64,000 nt of DNA from Actinomycetales bacterium (lineage in GTDB: Bacteria > Actinomycetota > Actinomycetes > Actinomycetales > Microbacteriaceae). Below, piece after piece: positions 1-9,980 of the stretch. A program made the translations under genes and the position numbers. The stretch's first letter is position 1, and the number at the start of each line of letters is the position of its first letter. The notes below the pieces were generated by a model. It was not told where the DNA came from, made no database searches, and saw only the letters and a program-made list of their open reading frames with translations. The stretch covers positions 1 to 64,000 of the forward strand of contig JAATFB010000022.1 in NCBI GenBank assembly GCA_015655415.1, given 5' to 3'.

Positions 1-801
1 CAGGTCGCTCGCCACGCGCAGCGCCCGCACCCCGCCGATGCCGAGCAGCAGCTCCTGCAGGAGCCGGTGCTCCCCGCCGCCGCCGTAGAGCCGATCGGTG
101 ACGCTGCGCAGGTCCTCGTCGTTCTCCGGGATGTCGGTGTCGAGCAGGAGCAGGCGCACCCTTCCGACCAGGGTGGTCCAGATGCGGGCGCTCAGCGTGC
201 GTCCGTCGGGCATGGCGAGAGCCACGATCGCCGGCGCGCGGTCGGCGTGCCGCAGCACGGACAGCGGCATGCCGTCGGGGTCGAAGACGGGATAGGACTC
301 CTGCTGCCAGCCGTCGGCCGTCAACGACTGCGCGAAATACCCCGACCGGTAGAACAGGCCGACGCCGGTGAGCGGCACGCCCAGGTCCGACGCGCTCTTC
401 AAGTGGTCGCCGGCGAGGATGCCGAGACCGCCGGAGTACTGCGGCAGCGCCGCGGCGATGCCGAACTCGGGCGAGAAGTAGGCGATCGCGTCCGGGGCGT
501 CCTCCAGGGTCTGGTACCAGCGCGGCTCTCCGATGTACCTGCGCAGGTCGTCGCGCAGCCCATTGGCCCAGCCGACGAACCCCTCGTCGTCCGCGAGCTC
601 CGCGAGCCGGCTGGGACTGACGGCTCCCAGCAGGGCGATCGGGTCGTGGTTCGTGCTGCGCCACAGGCTCTCTGAGACGTGACGGAACAGGTCCCTGGTC
701 GGCTCATGCCATGCCCAGCGCAGGTTGGACGACAGCTCATCGAGCGCGCTCAGCGAGTCCGGGATGACGGCACGGACGGTGAATCGACGGATAGCCTTCA
801 C
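1..801 (-). CDS. glgP: Glycogen/alpha-glucan phosphorylase, N-terminal 267 residues (cut by window start)
   Basis: Releases glucose-1-phosphate from the non-reducing ends of alpha-1,4-glucans. The ORF track misses this gene because it runs off the window. Reading the minus strand from a GTG at 799-801 gives an open frame to base 1, beginning VKAIRRFTVRAVIPDSL and containing LSSNLRWAWHEPTRDLF, YFSPEFGIAAALPQYSGGLG and LAGDHLKSASDLGVPLTGVG. These are hallmarks of the alpha-glucan phosphorylase family with the actinobacterial DUF3417-type N-terminus; the catalytic and PLP-binding C-terminus lies outside. It is divergent from glgE across 106 bp, so the two probably share a control region. Pairing with glgE and glgB fits glycogen turnover. 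Plus-strand ORFs here are shadows. Confidence 0.9.
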   Translation of the reverse strand, partial: MKAIRRFTVRAVIPDSLSALDELSSNLRWAWHEPTRDLFRHVSESLWRSTNHDPIALLGAVSPSRLAELADDEGFVGWANGLRDDLRRYIGEPRWYQTLEDAPDAIAYFSPEFGIAAALPQYSGGLGILAGDHLKSASDLGVPLTGVGLFYRSGYFAQSLTADGWQQESYPVFDPDGMPLSVLRHADRAPAIVALAMPDGRTLSARIWTTLVGRVRLLLLDTDIPENDEDLRSVTDRLYGGGGEHRLLQELLLGIGGVRALRVASDL

Positions 802-907
802 CCGCGCAACCCTACCGATCACGGGTGTCGATCGGGTGAACGGCGCATCGCAGGCGCCGTGCGGCGCCGATCGTGCCCTCGCGCTCCAGGGGCGCTACGG
901 TCGGAGA

Positions 908-2989
908 ATGACGACCACGTCGCGTTCGCCTCGCCCGTCCCGCCGACGCGATGCGCCGAAGGCGCCCGCCGCCGAGCCGTACCGGCCCGTGCTCGGCCGC
1001 ATCCCCATCCTCGGGGTCGGCCCGGTGGTGGAGAACGGGGCGTGGCCGGCTAAGGGATTCCACGGCGAGGTGGTGCCGTTCTCGGCCACCGCCTTCCGCG
1101 AGGGCCACGACCTGATCGGCGTCGGGCTCGTGCTGGGCGCCCCGGACGGCACGACGGTCAGGCGACGGATGACCATGCTGACGCCGGGCACGGACCGCTG
1201 GGGCACCACGGCGCTGCTGGACCAGCCGGGAACTTGGCGCTTCCACATCGAGGCCTGGGCCGACGACGTGGCCACGTGGTGGCACGCCGCCCGCATCAAG
1301 GTGCCGGCCGGGATCGACGCCGAGTCGATGCTGGCCGCGGGTGTCCGGCTGCTCTCCCGTGCGGCGGGCGTGCAGCCGGACGCGTCCGTCGGGGCCCTGC
1401 TGGCGGACGCCGCCCGGCGACTGGGCGACACGGCCTCGCCCGCGACGGACCGCCTGGAGGTGCTCGGGCACAGCGGGCTGGTCGAGAGGCTGACGACGGG
1501 GCCGCTGCGGGGCGGTGTCGAACCGCTGCGCCGCCTCGTCACCGCCTCGCGCGGCTTTGAGGTCCTGGTCGAGCGCGAGCGCTCCGGGGTGGGGTCGTGG
1601 TACGAGTTCTTCCCCCGATCGGTCGGGGCCGTCCGTCACGACGACGGCTCCTGGAGCTCGGGCACGTTCCGCACCGCGGAGTCGAGGCTGCCGGAGATCG
1701 CGCGGATGGGCTTCGACGTGGTCTACCTTCCGCCGATCCACCCGATCGGCCTCGCGTACCGCAAGGGACCCGACAACGCGCTGGAGGCCGGCCCCAACGA
1801 CCCCGGCTCGCCGTGGGCGATCGGCTCCCCGGAGGGCGGTCATGACGCCATCCATCCCGACCTCGGCACCGAGGCGGACTTCCGGCACTTCCTGAGGAGC
1901 GCCGAGGCGGAGGGGCTGGAGGTCGCGCTCGACCTCGCGCTGCAGGCCTCCCCCGACCACCCCTGGGTCGAGGAGCACCCGGAATGGTTCACCCGCCTGC
2001 CGGACGGCTCCATCGCCTACGCGGAGAACCCTCCGAAGAAGTATCAGGACATCTACCCGGTCAACTTCGACGACGACCCCGACGGAATCCGGGCCGAGGT
2101 TCTGCGCATCGTGCGGCACTGGGTGGCAGCGGGCGTACGGATCTTCCGCGTGGACAACCCGCACACCAAGCCGGCGGACTTCTGGGAGTGGCTGATCCAC
2201 ACCGTGAACGCCGAGCATCCCGACGTCGTGTTCCTCGCCGAGGCGTTCACGCGGCCCGCCGTCATGCAGACCCTGGCGAAGGCCGGGTTCCAGCAGTCGT
2301 ACTCCTATTTCACGTGGCGCAACACGAAGCCCGAGCTGGAGGACTTCCTCGACTCGATCTCCCACGAGACCGACGCGTTCATGCGGCCGAACCTGTTCGT
2401 GAACACGCCCGACATCCTCACCACGTACCTGCAGTTCGGGGGCCGGCCGGCGTTCAAGATCCGCGCCGCCATCGCCGCGACCGGAGCACCCCTGTGGGGG
2501 GTCTACTCCGGCTTCGAGCTGTTCGAGTCCGTCGCGCGCTCGGGTGCCGAGGAGTACATCGAGAACGAGAAGTACGAATACCGGCCGCGTGACTTCGCGG
2601 CGGCCGAGGCCGCCGGCGACTCGCTGGCACCGTACCTGACCATGCTGAACGGCGTGCGAAGGCGGCACCCCGCGCTCCGTCAGCTGCGCAACCTGCACGT
2701 GCACGCGAGCGAGGACGACGCGGTGCTGGTCTTCTCCAAGCACCTGGACGCCGAGTTCACCGGCACCGGCGAATCCGACGCCGTGATAGTCGTCGCCAAC
2801 CTCGACCCGCATTCCGTGCGGGAGACGCTGGTGCACCTGGACCTGCCGGCGATCGGCCTCCCGTCCGGCACCCAGATGGAGGTGACGGACGCCGTGAGCG
2901 GCCAGTCGTGGCTCTGGGGCGCCGTGAACTACGTGCGCCTGGACGCGTTCCACGAGCCTGTGCACATTCTGAGCGTGAAGGCGGTCTGA
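908..2989 (+). CDS. glgE: Alpha-1,4-glucan:maltose-1-phosphate maltosyltransferase
   Basis: GlgE transfers maltosyl units from maltose-1-phosphate to alpha-1,4-glucans (GH13_3), the polymerising step of the trehalose-to-glucan pathway in actinobacteria. The 693-residue product has the usual length. The nucleophile Asp (RIFRVDNPHTKP, about residue 416) and acid/base Glu (VVFLAEAFTRPAVM, about 445) are 29 residues apart, as in the family, and the GlgE-specific FVNTPDILTTYLQFGGRPAF block follows. The start at 908 (MTTTSRSPRPSRRR) is preferred over the track start at 725, which overlaps the divergent glgP. GGAG lies unusually close to the ATG, so a leaderless or downstream start is possible. The stop overlaps the glgB start (TGATG), showing translational coupling. 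Confidence 0.94.
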   Translation: MTTTSRSPRPSRRRDAPKAPAAEPYRPVLGRIPILGVGPVVENGAWPAKGFHGEVVPFSATAFREGHDLIGVGLVLGAPDGTTVRRRMTMLTPGTDRWGTTALLDQPGTWRFHIEAWADDVATWWHAARIKVPAGIDAESMLAAGVRLLSRAAGVQPDASVGALLADAARRLGDTASPATDRLEVLGHSGLVERLTTGPLRGGVEPLRRLVTASRGFEVLVERERSGVGSWYEFFPRSVGAVRHDDGSWSSGTFRTAESRLPEIARMGFDVVYLPPIHPIGLAYRKGPDNALEAGPNDPGSPWAIGSPEGGHDAIHPDLGTEADFRHFLRSAEAEGLEVALDLALQASPDHPWVEEHPEWFTRLPDGSIAYAENPPKKYQDIYPVNFDDDPDGIRAEVLRIVRHWVAAGVRIFRVDNPHTKPADFWEWLIHTVNAEHPDVVFLAEAFTRPAVMQTLAKAGFQQSYSYFTWRNTKPELEDFLDSISHETDAFMRPNLFVNTPDILTTYLQFGGRPAFKIRAAIAATGAPLWGVYSGFELFESVARSGAEEYIENEKYEYRPRDFAAAEAAGDSLAPYLTMLNGVRRRHPALRQLRNLHVHASEDDAVLVFSKHLDAEFTGTGESDAVIVVANLDPHSVRETLVHLDLPAIGLPSGTQMEVTDAVSGQSWLWGAVNYVRLDAFHEPVHILSVKAV

Positions 2990-5262
2990 TGTCCGAGAAC
3001 GAGATTCCCGAGCCTCCGGCGGCCGGCGGAGACGTGGATTCCGCGGCGCGGCCGGAGTCCGTGCAGCACGCGGACGGCTCGGCGGCTATGCGCCTGCACC
3101 GCCCCGACGACGGGCTGCTGGCAGCGATCGCCGAGGGGCGCCACCACGACCCGCACTCGGTGCTCGGCCAGCACCTCGTGGCGGCACCGGGCGTGGCGGA
3201 TCGCGTGACGGTGATCCGTGCGCTGCGGCCGCTGGCGACCTCGGTCACCGCCGTGCTCGCGACCGGTGCACGGGTCTCCCTCTGACACCTCGCACACGGC
3301 GTCTGGCAGGGCGTGAGCGTGCTCGGCCCCGAGCCCTACGCGATCGAGGCACGCTACGACGACGGCTCGGTGTGGACCGCCGATGACCCCTACCGCTTCG
3401 CGCCCACCATCGGCGAGCTCGACCTCCACCTGATCGGCGAGGGCAGGCATGAGCGTCTCTGGGACGCGCTGGGCGCCCACCATCGAAAGCACGAGGGCGT
3501 CCTCGGCACCGCGTTCACCGTCTGGGCGCCGAACGCCACGGCGGTGCGCGTCGTCGGAGACTTCACCGGCTGGAACGGTCTGGGCACGGCAATGCGCTCG
3601 ATGGGTGCCAGCGGCGTGTGGGAGCTCTTCGTTCCCGGGGCATCGCCGGGCGCAGTCTACAAGTTCGAGCTGCGCGGCAGGGACGGCACCTGGCGGCTGA
3701 AGGCCGACCCGCTCGCACGCTTCACCGAGGTGCCGCCGGCCACGGGCTCCGTGGTCGGGGTGAGCAGCCACGAGTGGGGCGACGGCGACTGGATGCGGGA
3801 GCGGGCCGCCCGCGACCCGCACACCGGTCCGATGAGCGTCTACGAGCTCCACCTCGGGTCGTGGCGGCCGGGCCTGGGCTATCGCGAGGCGGCGGACGCC
3901 CTCATCGACTACCTGCTCCCGCTCGGCTACACGCACGTGGAGTTCCTGCCGTTGGCCGAGCATCCGTTCGGCGGCTCGTGGGGCTACCAGGTCACCGGCT
4001 ACTATGCCCCGACCAGCCGGTTCGGACATCCGGACGACCTGCGCCACCTGATCGACCGGCTTCACCAGGCCGGCATCGGGGTGTTCATGGACTGGGTGCC
4101 CGGGCACTTCCCTAAAGACGACTGGGCGCTGGCGCGGTTCGACGGCGAGCCGCTCTACGAGCACCCGGATCCCCGTCGCGGCGAGCAGCGCGACTGGGGC
4201 ACCTACGTGTTCGACTTCGGCCGCACCGAGGTGCGCAACTTCCTCGTCGCCAACGCGCTGTACTGGCTCGAGGAGTTCCACGTCGACGGGCTTCGGGTGG
4301 ACGCGGTCGCCTCGATGCTGTATCTGGACTACTCGCGCGAGGAGGGCGAATGGGACCCCAACGTGCACGGGGGTCGGGAGAACCTGGAGGCGATCGCGTT
4401 CCTGCAGGAGGCCACCGCGACCGCGTACAAACGCAATCCGGGCATCGTGATGATCGCCGAGGAGTCGACCGCCTACCCCGGTGTGACCGCGCCGACGAGT
4501 GCCGGCGGACTCGGCTTCGGCCTGAAATGGAACATGGGCTGGATGCACGACTCGCTGCAGTACATGCGCGAGGACCCGATGTACCGCTCGTACCACCACG
4601 GCGAGATCACGTTCTCGTTCGTCTACGCGTTCAGCGAGCACTTCCTGCTGCCGATCAGCCACGACGAGGTGGTGCACGGCAAAGGGTCGCTGCTGTCGAA
4701 GATGCCCGGCGACCACTGGCAACAGCTCGCCAACGTGCGCGCGTATCTGGCGTTCATGTGGGCGCACCCGGGCAAGCAGCTGCTGTTCATGGGCCAGGAG
4801 TTCGGACAGCTCAGCGAATGGAGCGAGGAGCGCGGACTGGACTGGTGGATGTTCGACCAGCCGGCGCATCGCGGCCTGTTCGAGCTCGTGTGCGCGCTCA
4901 ACGCGATCTACCGGCGGCAGCCGGCGCTGTGGCGCTACGACCACGAGCCGAAGGGCTTCCAGTGGCTCGACGGCGGCGACGCGGCGCGGAACGTGGTGGC
5001 GTTCGCGCGGATAGCGGACGGCGAGACAGTGGTCTGCGTGGCGAACTTCGCAGGCGTACCGCACGAGGGATACCGGTTGCCGATGCCGTTCTCCGGCGAG
5101 TGGGAGGAGCTGCTCAACACGGACGCCGCCGACTACGGCGGCTCAGGGGTCGGCAACCTCGGAACCGTGCACGCGACGGATGCCCCTTGGAGCGGCCTCC
5201 AGGCCTCCGCCGTGCTCACACTTCCCCCGCTGGGCGTGCTCTGGCTGCGCCCACGCCGCTGA
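2989..5262 (+). pseudogene. glgB: 1,4-alpha-glucan branching enzyme, interrupted by in-frame TGA
   Basis: GlgB introduces alpha-1,6 branches into glycogen (GH13_9). Read as one frame the region encodes 757 codons starting MSENEIPEPPAAGG, but codon 99 (3283-3285) is TGA. The frame before (LLAAIAEGRHHDPHSVLGQH) and after ([26 protein letters not shown]) the stop is the same and both parts align to GlgB, so this is a substitution and not a frameshift; CGA to TGA would explain it. The catalytic half is intact: nucleophile Asp about codon 438 ([13 protein letters not shown]), Glu about 491 (MIAEEST), and [12 protein letters not shown] at 3313 could start a 649-residue protein lacking part of the N-terminal CBM48 region, but its ribosome site is weak. 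It could be a true pseudogene, a readthrough case or a sequence error. glgE is directly upstream. Confidence 0.85.
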
Positions 5263-5298
5263 GGCCGGGCCCGCCGGCATCGCGCCGCGCCGGACGTC

Positions 5299-6228
5299 TC
5301 AGTACAGCAGCGACGCCAGCCGCCCGCGGGCACGGACGACGCGCGCGTCGGTGACGCCGACGATCTCGAAGTAGTCGACGAGCCGGGTCCTGATCCGCTC
5401 GCGCGTCTCGGGGTCCGCCGTGGCGAACAGGTCGAGTAGGCGCGTGAACGCGTCCTCGACGTGGCCTCCGGAGAGATCGAGGTCCGCGACCGCCAGCGCG
5501 GCGTCCACATCGCGCGGTGCCGCCGCCGCGGCTGCGCGCACGGCACCCGCGTCGACGGCCGCCAGCCGTTTGAGCAGGCTCGCCTGGGCGAGGCCCGCAA
5601 CGGCGAGGTCGTCTCCGGGGTTCTGCGCGATCGCCAACCGGTACTCCGCGATGGCGCCGTCGTAGTCGCCGCGCTCGATGGCGTCGTACGCCTCCTGGTG
5701 GTGGGGCGGAAGCGGTTCCGGGACCGGCTCGGACGTCTCGGCGTCGGCGTCAGCCTCGACGGTTCCGGTGACGCCGTTCTGCGCCGCGACCTGCAGCACC
5801 TGCTCGAACACCTCGCGCACCTGCTGCTCAGGGATGGCGCCGACGAAGAGGGGTGCGGGACGGCCGCCGATGATCGCCACGACCGCCGGGATCGACTGCG
5901 CCTGGAACGCCTGCGCCAGCTGCGGGTTCGCGTCGACGTCGACCTTCACGAGCACGAGGCGACCGCCGTAGTCGTTGACGGCGCGCTCGAGGGCGGGCGA
6001 GAGCTGTTTGCACGGTCCGCACCACTCGGCCCAGAGGTCGACGATCACCGGAACGGTGTTGGACAGCTCGATGAACCGGGAAAAGTTCTGATCGGTGCCA
6101 TCGTGGATCAGGCCGGACAGGCCCTGCTGCGATGGCTCGCCGCTGTCGGCCTGCGTGGCCGACCGGTTCGCGAGAGCAGACAGGTCGACCGCACCGCGGA
6201 ACGATGCGGCATCAGGGGTGTTGGTCAT
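5299..6228 (-). CDS. Thioredoxin-domain/TPR protein, CnoX (YbbN)-like
   Basis: This is a 309-residue cytosolic protein. Residues about 45-150 are a thioredoxin fold with an intact WCGPCK active site (VPVIVDLWAEWCGPCKQLSP). An acidic linker and a helical TPR-like C-terminus (YDAIERGDYDGAIAEYRLAI) follow. This domain order matches the CnoX/YbbN co-chaperone family, but actinobacterial members keep the CxxC and could act as oxidoreductases. The start ATG at 6226-6228 overlaps the stop of the upstream membrane-protein gene (ATGA), so the two are co-transcribed and coupled. It converges on glgB, with only 36 bp between the stops. Confidence 0.85.
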   Translation of the reverse strand: MTNTPDAASFRGAVDLSALANRSATQADSGEPSQQGLSGLIHDGTDQNFSRFIELSNTVPVIVDLWAEWCGPCKQLSPALERAVNDYGGRLVLVKVDVDANPQLAQAFQAQSIPAVVAIIGGRPAPLFVGAIPEQQVREVFEQVLQVAAQNGVTGTVEADADAETSEPVPEPLPPHHQEAYDAIERGDYDGAIAEYRLAIAQNPGDDLAVAGLAQASLLKRLAAVDAGAVRAAAAAAPRDVDAALAVADLDLSGGHVEDAFTRLLDLFATADPETRERIRTRLVDYFEIVGVTDARVVRARGRLASLLY

Positions 6229-8129
6229 CCGAGTTCCTTCGCGCCGAGCAGCGCCTGCGTGAAGCCGAGCATCACGATCTTGTGCTTCGACTCCGCCGGC
6301 GGCACATAAAACAGTAGCTGGTATCCGTAGGTCGTCTGCAGCCCCTTCGTGCTCTCGCTCACGCCCGTGAGCGCCTGCACGTTCGGATTGCTGGTCGAGA
6401 CGGTCGCGCCCGCCTCGACGGGTTTCAGGGTGGAGGTCTCCTCGAGACTGGTGGCCACTATCGCACCGGAATCGTTGGTGGCCATCGCGATCGCACCGTC
6501 CTTCGCGGGCTCGTTGCTGAACTGCAGTGACGCCGTCTTGGGGAGGTTCGCGATCTGCTGCGCCTTGTACGCCGCACCCACCTGCGGGGCGAGCTTGTCG
6601 GACTTGGCGTCGAACAGGTCGTAGTACTTGCTCTTCTCCCCGTTCTGCAGCACGTCGCCGTACTCGGTGGCGAGCTTGTTCGGGGCTACGAGCAGCAGCT
6701 TCGAGTCGGGGGGCACGATCGAGGTGCCGATGTTGGCGGGCGGTAGATCCGGCACGTCGGCGTTGGCCTCCAGCGCGATGGCGTACTCGACCGTGTAGTT
6801 CTCCCGGGGCGACCCCTGGACCAGAACCAGGTCGAGCGGGGCCGCCTTGGCGTCCTTCGGGTCGTGCACCACGGCGCTGACCACGCGCGGCCAGTCGTCG
6901 GTGGCCTCCGGAAGGGCGAGCGACACCGAGCCGCTGGGGATCGCCTGCACCGCCGGCGCGTCGGGCTTCTTCGACCGCAGCGCGTAGTCACCGGTGCGGG
7001 CCTCGAGCGCCGGCCCGCTGAAACGCGTCGCGGCGAGCGTCGCGTCCCGCGCCGCGTCCGCCTTCCTCGCGGTCTTCGCGATCGAGTCGACGATGTTGTC
7101 CAGCTGCGGACCGGTGACCGCCGGCGGCGGGGTGTCCTTGCCCTGTCCGGGGAGATCGGTCGCGATCGGGGTCGAGGTGGGGGTCGCAGTGGGCCCGCCG
7201 AAGTGCGGCCAGTAGTCGGCGGAGCATCCGCTCAACGCCAGCGCACCGACGAGGACCACCGGCACAGCCACGGACGCCCGACCGATCGACCGTCGACCAC
7301 GCCCGCCGAGCTCCGGCGTCGACTCCCCGTCGCCGAGGGCCGGCTCCGGCGCCCGCCGCCCGCGCGGAAGCCTCGGCGGCCGGCCGCCGCCGCGACGCGG
7401 CCCCCGCGACCGTCGCAGGTGACGGATGGCGAGCGCGTACATGACGACGCCGAACGCGGCGACCACGAGGCCGCCGACGATGAGCGGTCCTGCCCAGGGC
7501 GTGCGGCTGTCCAGCGGCCAGCTGATCGTGACCCGGTCGGGCGCCGGTCGGGTGCCGTCGCTGGCGATGATCACGCTCACCGTGTCGGGCACGTTCATCT
7601 TGGTGACCGCGGCGTCGGTGCCACGGAACTGCTCCAGCCACAGGTCGGAACCGGCGGGGTCGGGGCCCTTCCGCGCCTTCGCGCCCGCGTCCGCCCCGGA
7701 GTCCGCCCCGGAGGTCGCCGTGGCCTCGGGGGTCGTCGTGGGAACCGGGGTCGTCGTGGGAACCGGGGTCGGGGTCGCCTCGGATGCCGACGCCTTGCCT
7801 CCGCGGGCCGTCACGATCTTCGACGACAGCCTTCCCGTGGCCTTGTCGTAGCCCACCTTCGCGTACCTCTGGTGGCCGAGCCACGCGAGCACGTCGACGG
7901 TGCGGCCGTAGGCGACGAAGGGCCGCTCGCCCCCCGAGACGGTCAAGGTCTGCTGACCGGGACGCGCCCGCAGCACGGATCCCTCGATCACGGTGAAGGG
8001 CGCCCCGCCCTTCACGACCGTGCCGGCGACGACGTTCGCCGGCGGCATCCAGATGGTCCGCTGGGCGATGCCCAGGCCGATCATCACGGCCGCGGCGATG
8101 AACGCCACGATGGCGATCAGGAATCGCAC
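6225..8129 (-). CDS. Conserved membrane-anchored protein of unknown function
   Basis: The product has 634 residues and I do not recognise its function. The GTG start at 8127-8129 follows GGAGAG. Visible parts: an N-terminal hydrophobic segment (FLIAIVAFIAAAVMIGLGIA), a mostly beta extracytoplasmic section, a Thr/Pro/Ala-rich linker with repeated PVPTTT, a second membrane segment near residue 220 (LIVGGLVVAAFGVVMYALAI), an Arg-rich cytoplasmic stretch, then a third hydrophobic segment ending in LALSGCSADYW, which looks like an internal lipobox. The C-terminal 320 residues appear exported. The layout suggests two exported domains joined through the membrane. It is coupled by ATGA to the downstream thioredoxin/TPR gene and divergent from the DivIVA-like gene. 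Confidence 0.7.
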   Translation of the reverse strand: MRFLIAIVAFIAAAVMIGLGIAQRTIWMPPANVVAGTVVKGGAPFTVIEGSVLRARPGQQTLTVSGGERPFVAYGRTVDVLAWLGHQRYAKVGYDKATGRLSSKIVTARGGKASASEATPTPVPTTTPVPTTTPEATATSGADSGADAGAKARKGPDPAGSDLWLEQFRGTDAAVTKMNVPDTVSVIIASDGTRPAPDRVTISWPLDSRTPWAGPLIVGGLVVAAFGVVMYALAIRHLRRSRGPRRGGGRPPRLPRGRRAPEPALGDGESTPELGGRGRRSIGRASVAVPVVLVGALALSGCSADYWPHFGGPTATPTSTPIATDLPGQGKDTPPPAVTGPQLDNIVDSIAKTARKADAARDATLAATRFSGPALEARTGDYALRSKKPDAPAVQAIPSGSVSLALPEATDDWPRVVSAVVHDPKDAKAAPLDLVLVQGSPRENYTVEYAIALEANADVPDLPPANIGTSIVPPDSKLLLVAPNKLATEYGDVLQNGEKSKYYDLFDAKSDKLAPQVGAAYKAQQIANLPKTASLQFSNEPAKDGAIAMATNDSGAIVATSLEETSTLKPVEAGATVSTSNPNVQALTGVSESTKGLQTTYGYQLLFYVPPAESKHKIVMLGFTQALLGAKELG

Positions 8130-8490
8130 GAACTCTCCTTCATCGTCGGGCGCGCATCATCGGGCGCCCATGCCCGTCCCCGCGTGCGGGGGACGGCGGG
8201 CGCCCTCGAGCCCGGGCTTCCACGTCTTCGTCGGGGGCGGTCGCCGCCCGCGGCGCTCGGCAGGCATACCACGATACCGAAACAGCCCTGGGAACCGGCT
8301 CCCAGCGCGCTGGAGACACGTCCGCGACGCCCGGCCCGCGGATGCCGGCGGCTCGCGCCCGGGCCGGCCGGGCGCTACGCATGCCTGCGCGGCTACACTC
8401 GTAACGCCCGGCGCCAGACGCGGCATACCGCGCGCGTCCGCGACTGGACACGACCACCACCCGATCCATCCGGAGAGAAGAGACACCCCC
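8130..8490. promoter_or_regulatory. 361-bp divergent intergenic region with candidate promoter for the DivIVA-like gene
   Basis: This gap separates two divergent genes and contains no convincing ORF. A TACACT hexamer at 8394-8399 is a plausible -10 element for the plus-strand gene, giving a leader of about 90 nt; no good -35 is visible. GGTATCGTGGTATGCC on the minus strand near 8265-8280 could serve the membrane-protein gene. GC-rich inverted sequence (GGGGACGGCGGGCGCCC) is present but no terminator is evident. The promoter call is inference from sequence only. Confidence 0.3.
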
Positions 8491-9939
8491 GTGGCCCCCG
8501 AAGCGAGCGAGTTCACTCAAGTCTTCCGCGGTTATGACAAGGACGAGGTCGACAGGGCGATCCAGGACCTGCGCCGCGAGCTGATCCAGGCGAACGCGCA
8601 GAACGCCGACTCCGCGAAGGAGATCAAGCGACTCAACGCGCGCATCGACGAGCTGACCGCCGAGATCGAGGAGGTGGGCAGCCCGACCTTCTCCGGGCTC
8701 GGCACGAAGCTGGAGAACACCCTGCGTGTCGCCGAGGAGCAGTCCACCCGGATGATCGCCCAGGCCGACATCGACGCCGAGAAGCTGCGCGCCGCCGTCG
8801 CCGCCGAGACCGAGAGGGCTCGTCGCAGCGCCGAGGAGCAGGCGCAACGGATCATCGCCGAGGCGCACGCCCAGGCCGACACGACGCTTCAGGATGCCGT
8901 CATCGAGGCGAACGAGCTGGTGCACGACGCCACCACGAAGGCCGAGACGACCACGCACGAGGCACAGCGGGAGGCGGCCGCGTTGCGCGGCTCGGTCGCG
9001 ACCGAGGTCGCGGAGCTCAGGGCCACCGCCAGGCGGGAGGCCGCGGCCGTGCTGGCGGAGGCGGAGCACGAGGCCGCCGAGATCACCGCCGCGGCGGCGC
9101 GAGAGGCCGCCGCCGCCCGGGCCGACGCGGACGGGCTCAACCGCGAGGTCGAGGAGACGCGAGCGGCGCTCGCCCGGGAGATCGAGGCACGGCGCGACGA
9201 GGTCGAGGCGGAGCTCGCCGACCGTCGCACGGCCGTGCAGGGCTAGATCGCCCAGGCACAACGGGAGCTCGCCGCCGACACGCGGCAGGCCAGGATCGAC
9301 CTGGCGGACGAGATCGAGCAGGGCCGGGCCGCTCTCGCCCGCGAGCTGGAGCAGCGCAGGGCCGAGGCCGACGCCGAGACGGAGGCGGCGCGCACGGCGT
9401 TCCAGCGCGAGGCAGACGCCGCCCGCAAGGCGCTCGAGGAGGAGCTCGCCGGAATCCGGTCGCAGATCGCGGCCGAGACGGAGCGCCTGGCGCACGCGGC
9501 GGAGACCGCCCGCGTCGAGCTCGAGGTCGAGCTGAAGGCGCGACGCGACGAGTCCGAGCGGGAACATCTCGCCCGCCACCAGGAGGCGGTCGCCCAGACA
9601 CAGCGGTATCTGGATGAGGCCAACGCCGAACTGGCCGAGGTGACCAGGCGCACCAACGAGGTGCGTTCCGAGGGCGAGGCGATCGAGAAGGAGATGCGCT
9701 CCGAGGTGAAGGCTGCCCGCAAGGAGGCCGAGACGGCCGCCCGCGACATCGTGCGCGCCGCCGAGGAGCGCGCGCACGCGATCGTCGAGGATGCCGAGGA
9801 GCGCACCCGCAGGCTCGTCGCCGACGCCGAGGAGCGCCTCTCTCAGATTAGAATCGAGCGCGAGGCCGTGGCCGGCTACTTCGAGAGCCTGCGCAGCGTG
9901 CTGCAGCAGGCGGAAGAGATCACCGCCGACGACGACTGA
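8491..9939 (+). pseudogene. DivIVA-like long coiled-coil protein, interrupted by in-frame TAG
   Basis: Starting at GTG 8491 (ribosome site GGAGAGAAGAG), the frame reads VAPEASEFTQVFRGYDKDEVDRAI, a DivIVA-type N-terminal motif, followed by continuous Ala/Glu/Arg-rich coiled coil. Codon 252 (9244-9246) is TAG. The same frame continues (IAQAQRELAADTRQARIDL) without a break to the natural end at 9939 (SLRSVLQQAEEITADDD), giving 482 residues if read through. CAG to TAG is the simplest explanation, since Gln fits the heptad. The N-terminal 251 residues could still be made. Such proteins are thought to act at the pole or septum in Actinobacteria. The track splits the gene into 7993-9246 and 9640-9939. 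The AI-2E family permease gene follows by 41 bp. Confidence 0.8.
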
Positions 9940-9980
9940 ATCCGGTACGCGGAAATCCGGTGCACGCCAGGGGGGGCGAC

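Noticed and set aside
812-2965. Minus-strand 717-residue ORF opposite glgE
   Set aside because: glgE is complete with catalytic residues on the other strand, and the ORF collides with the glgE control region.
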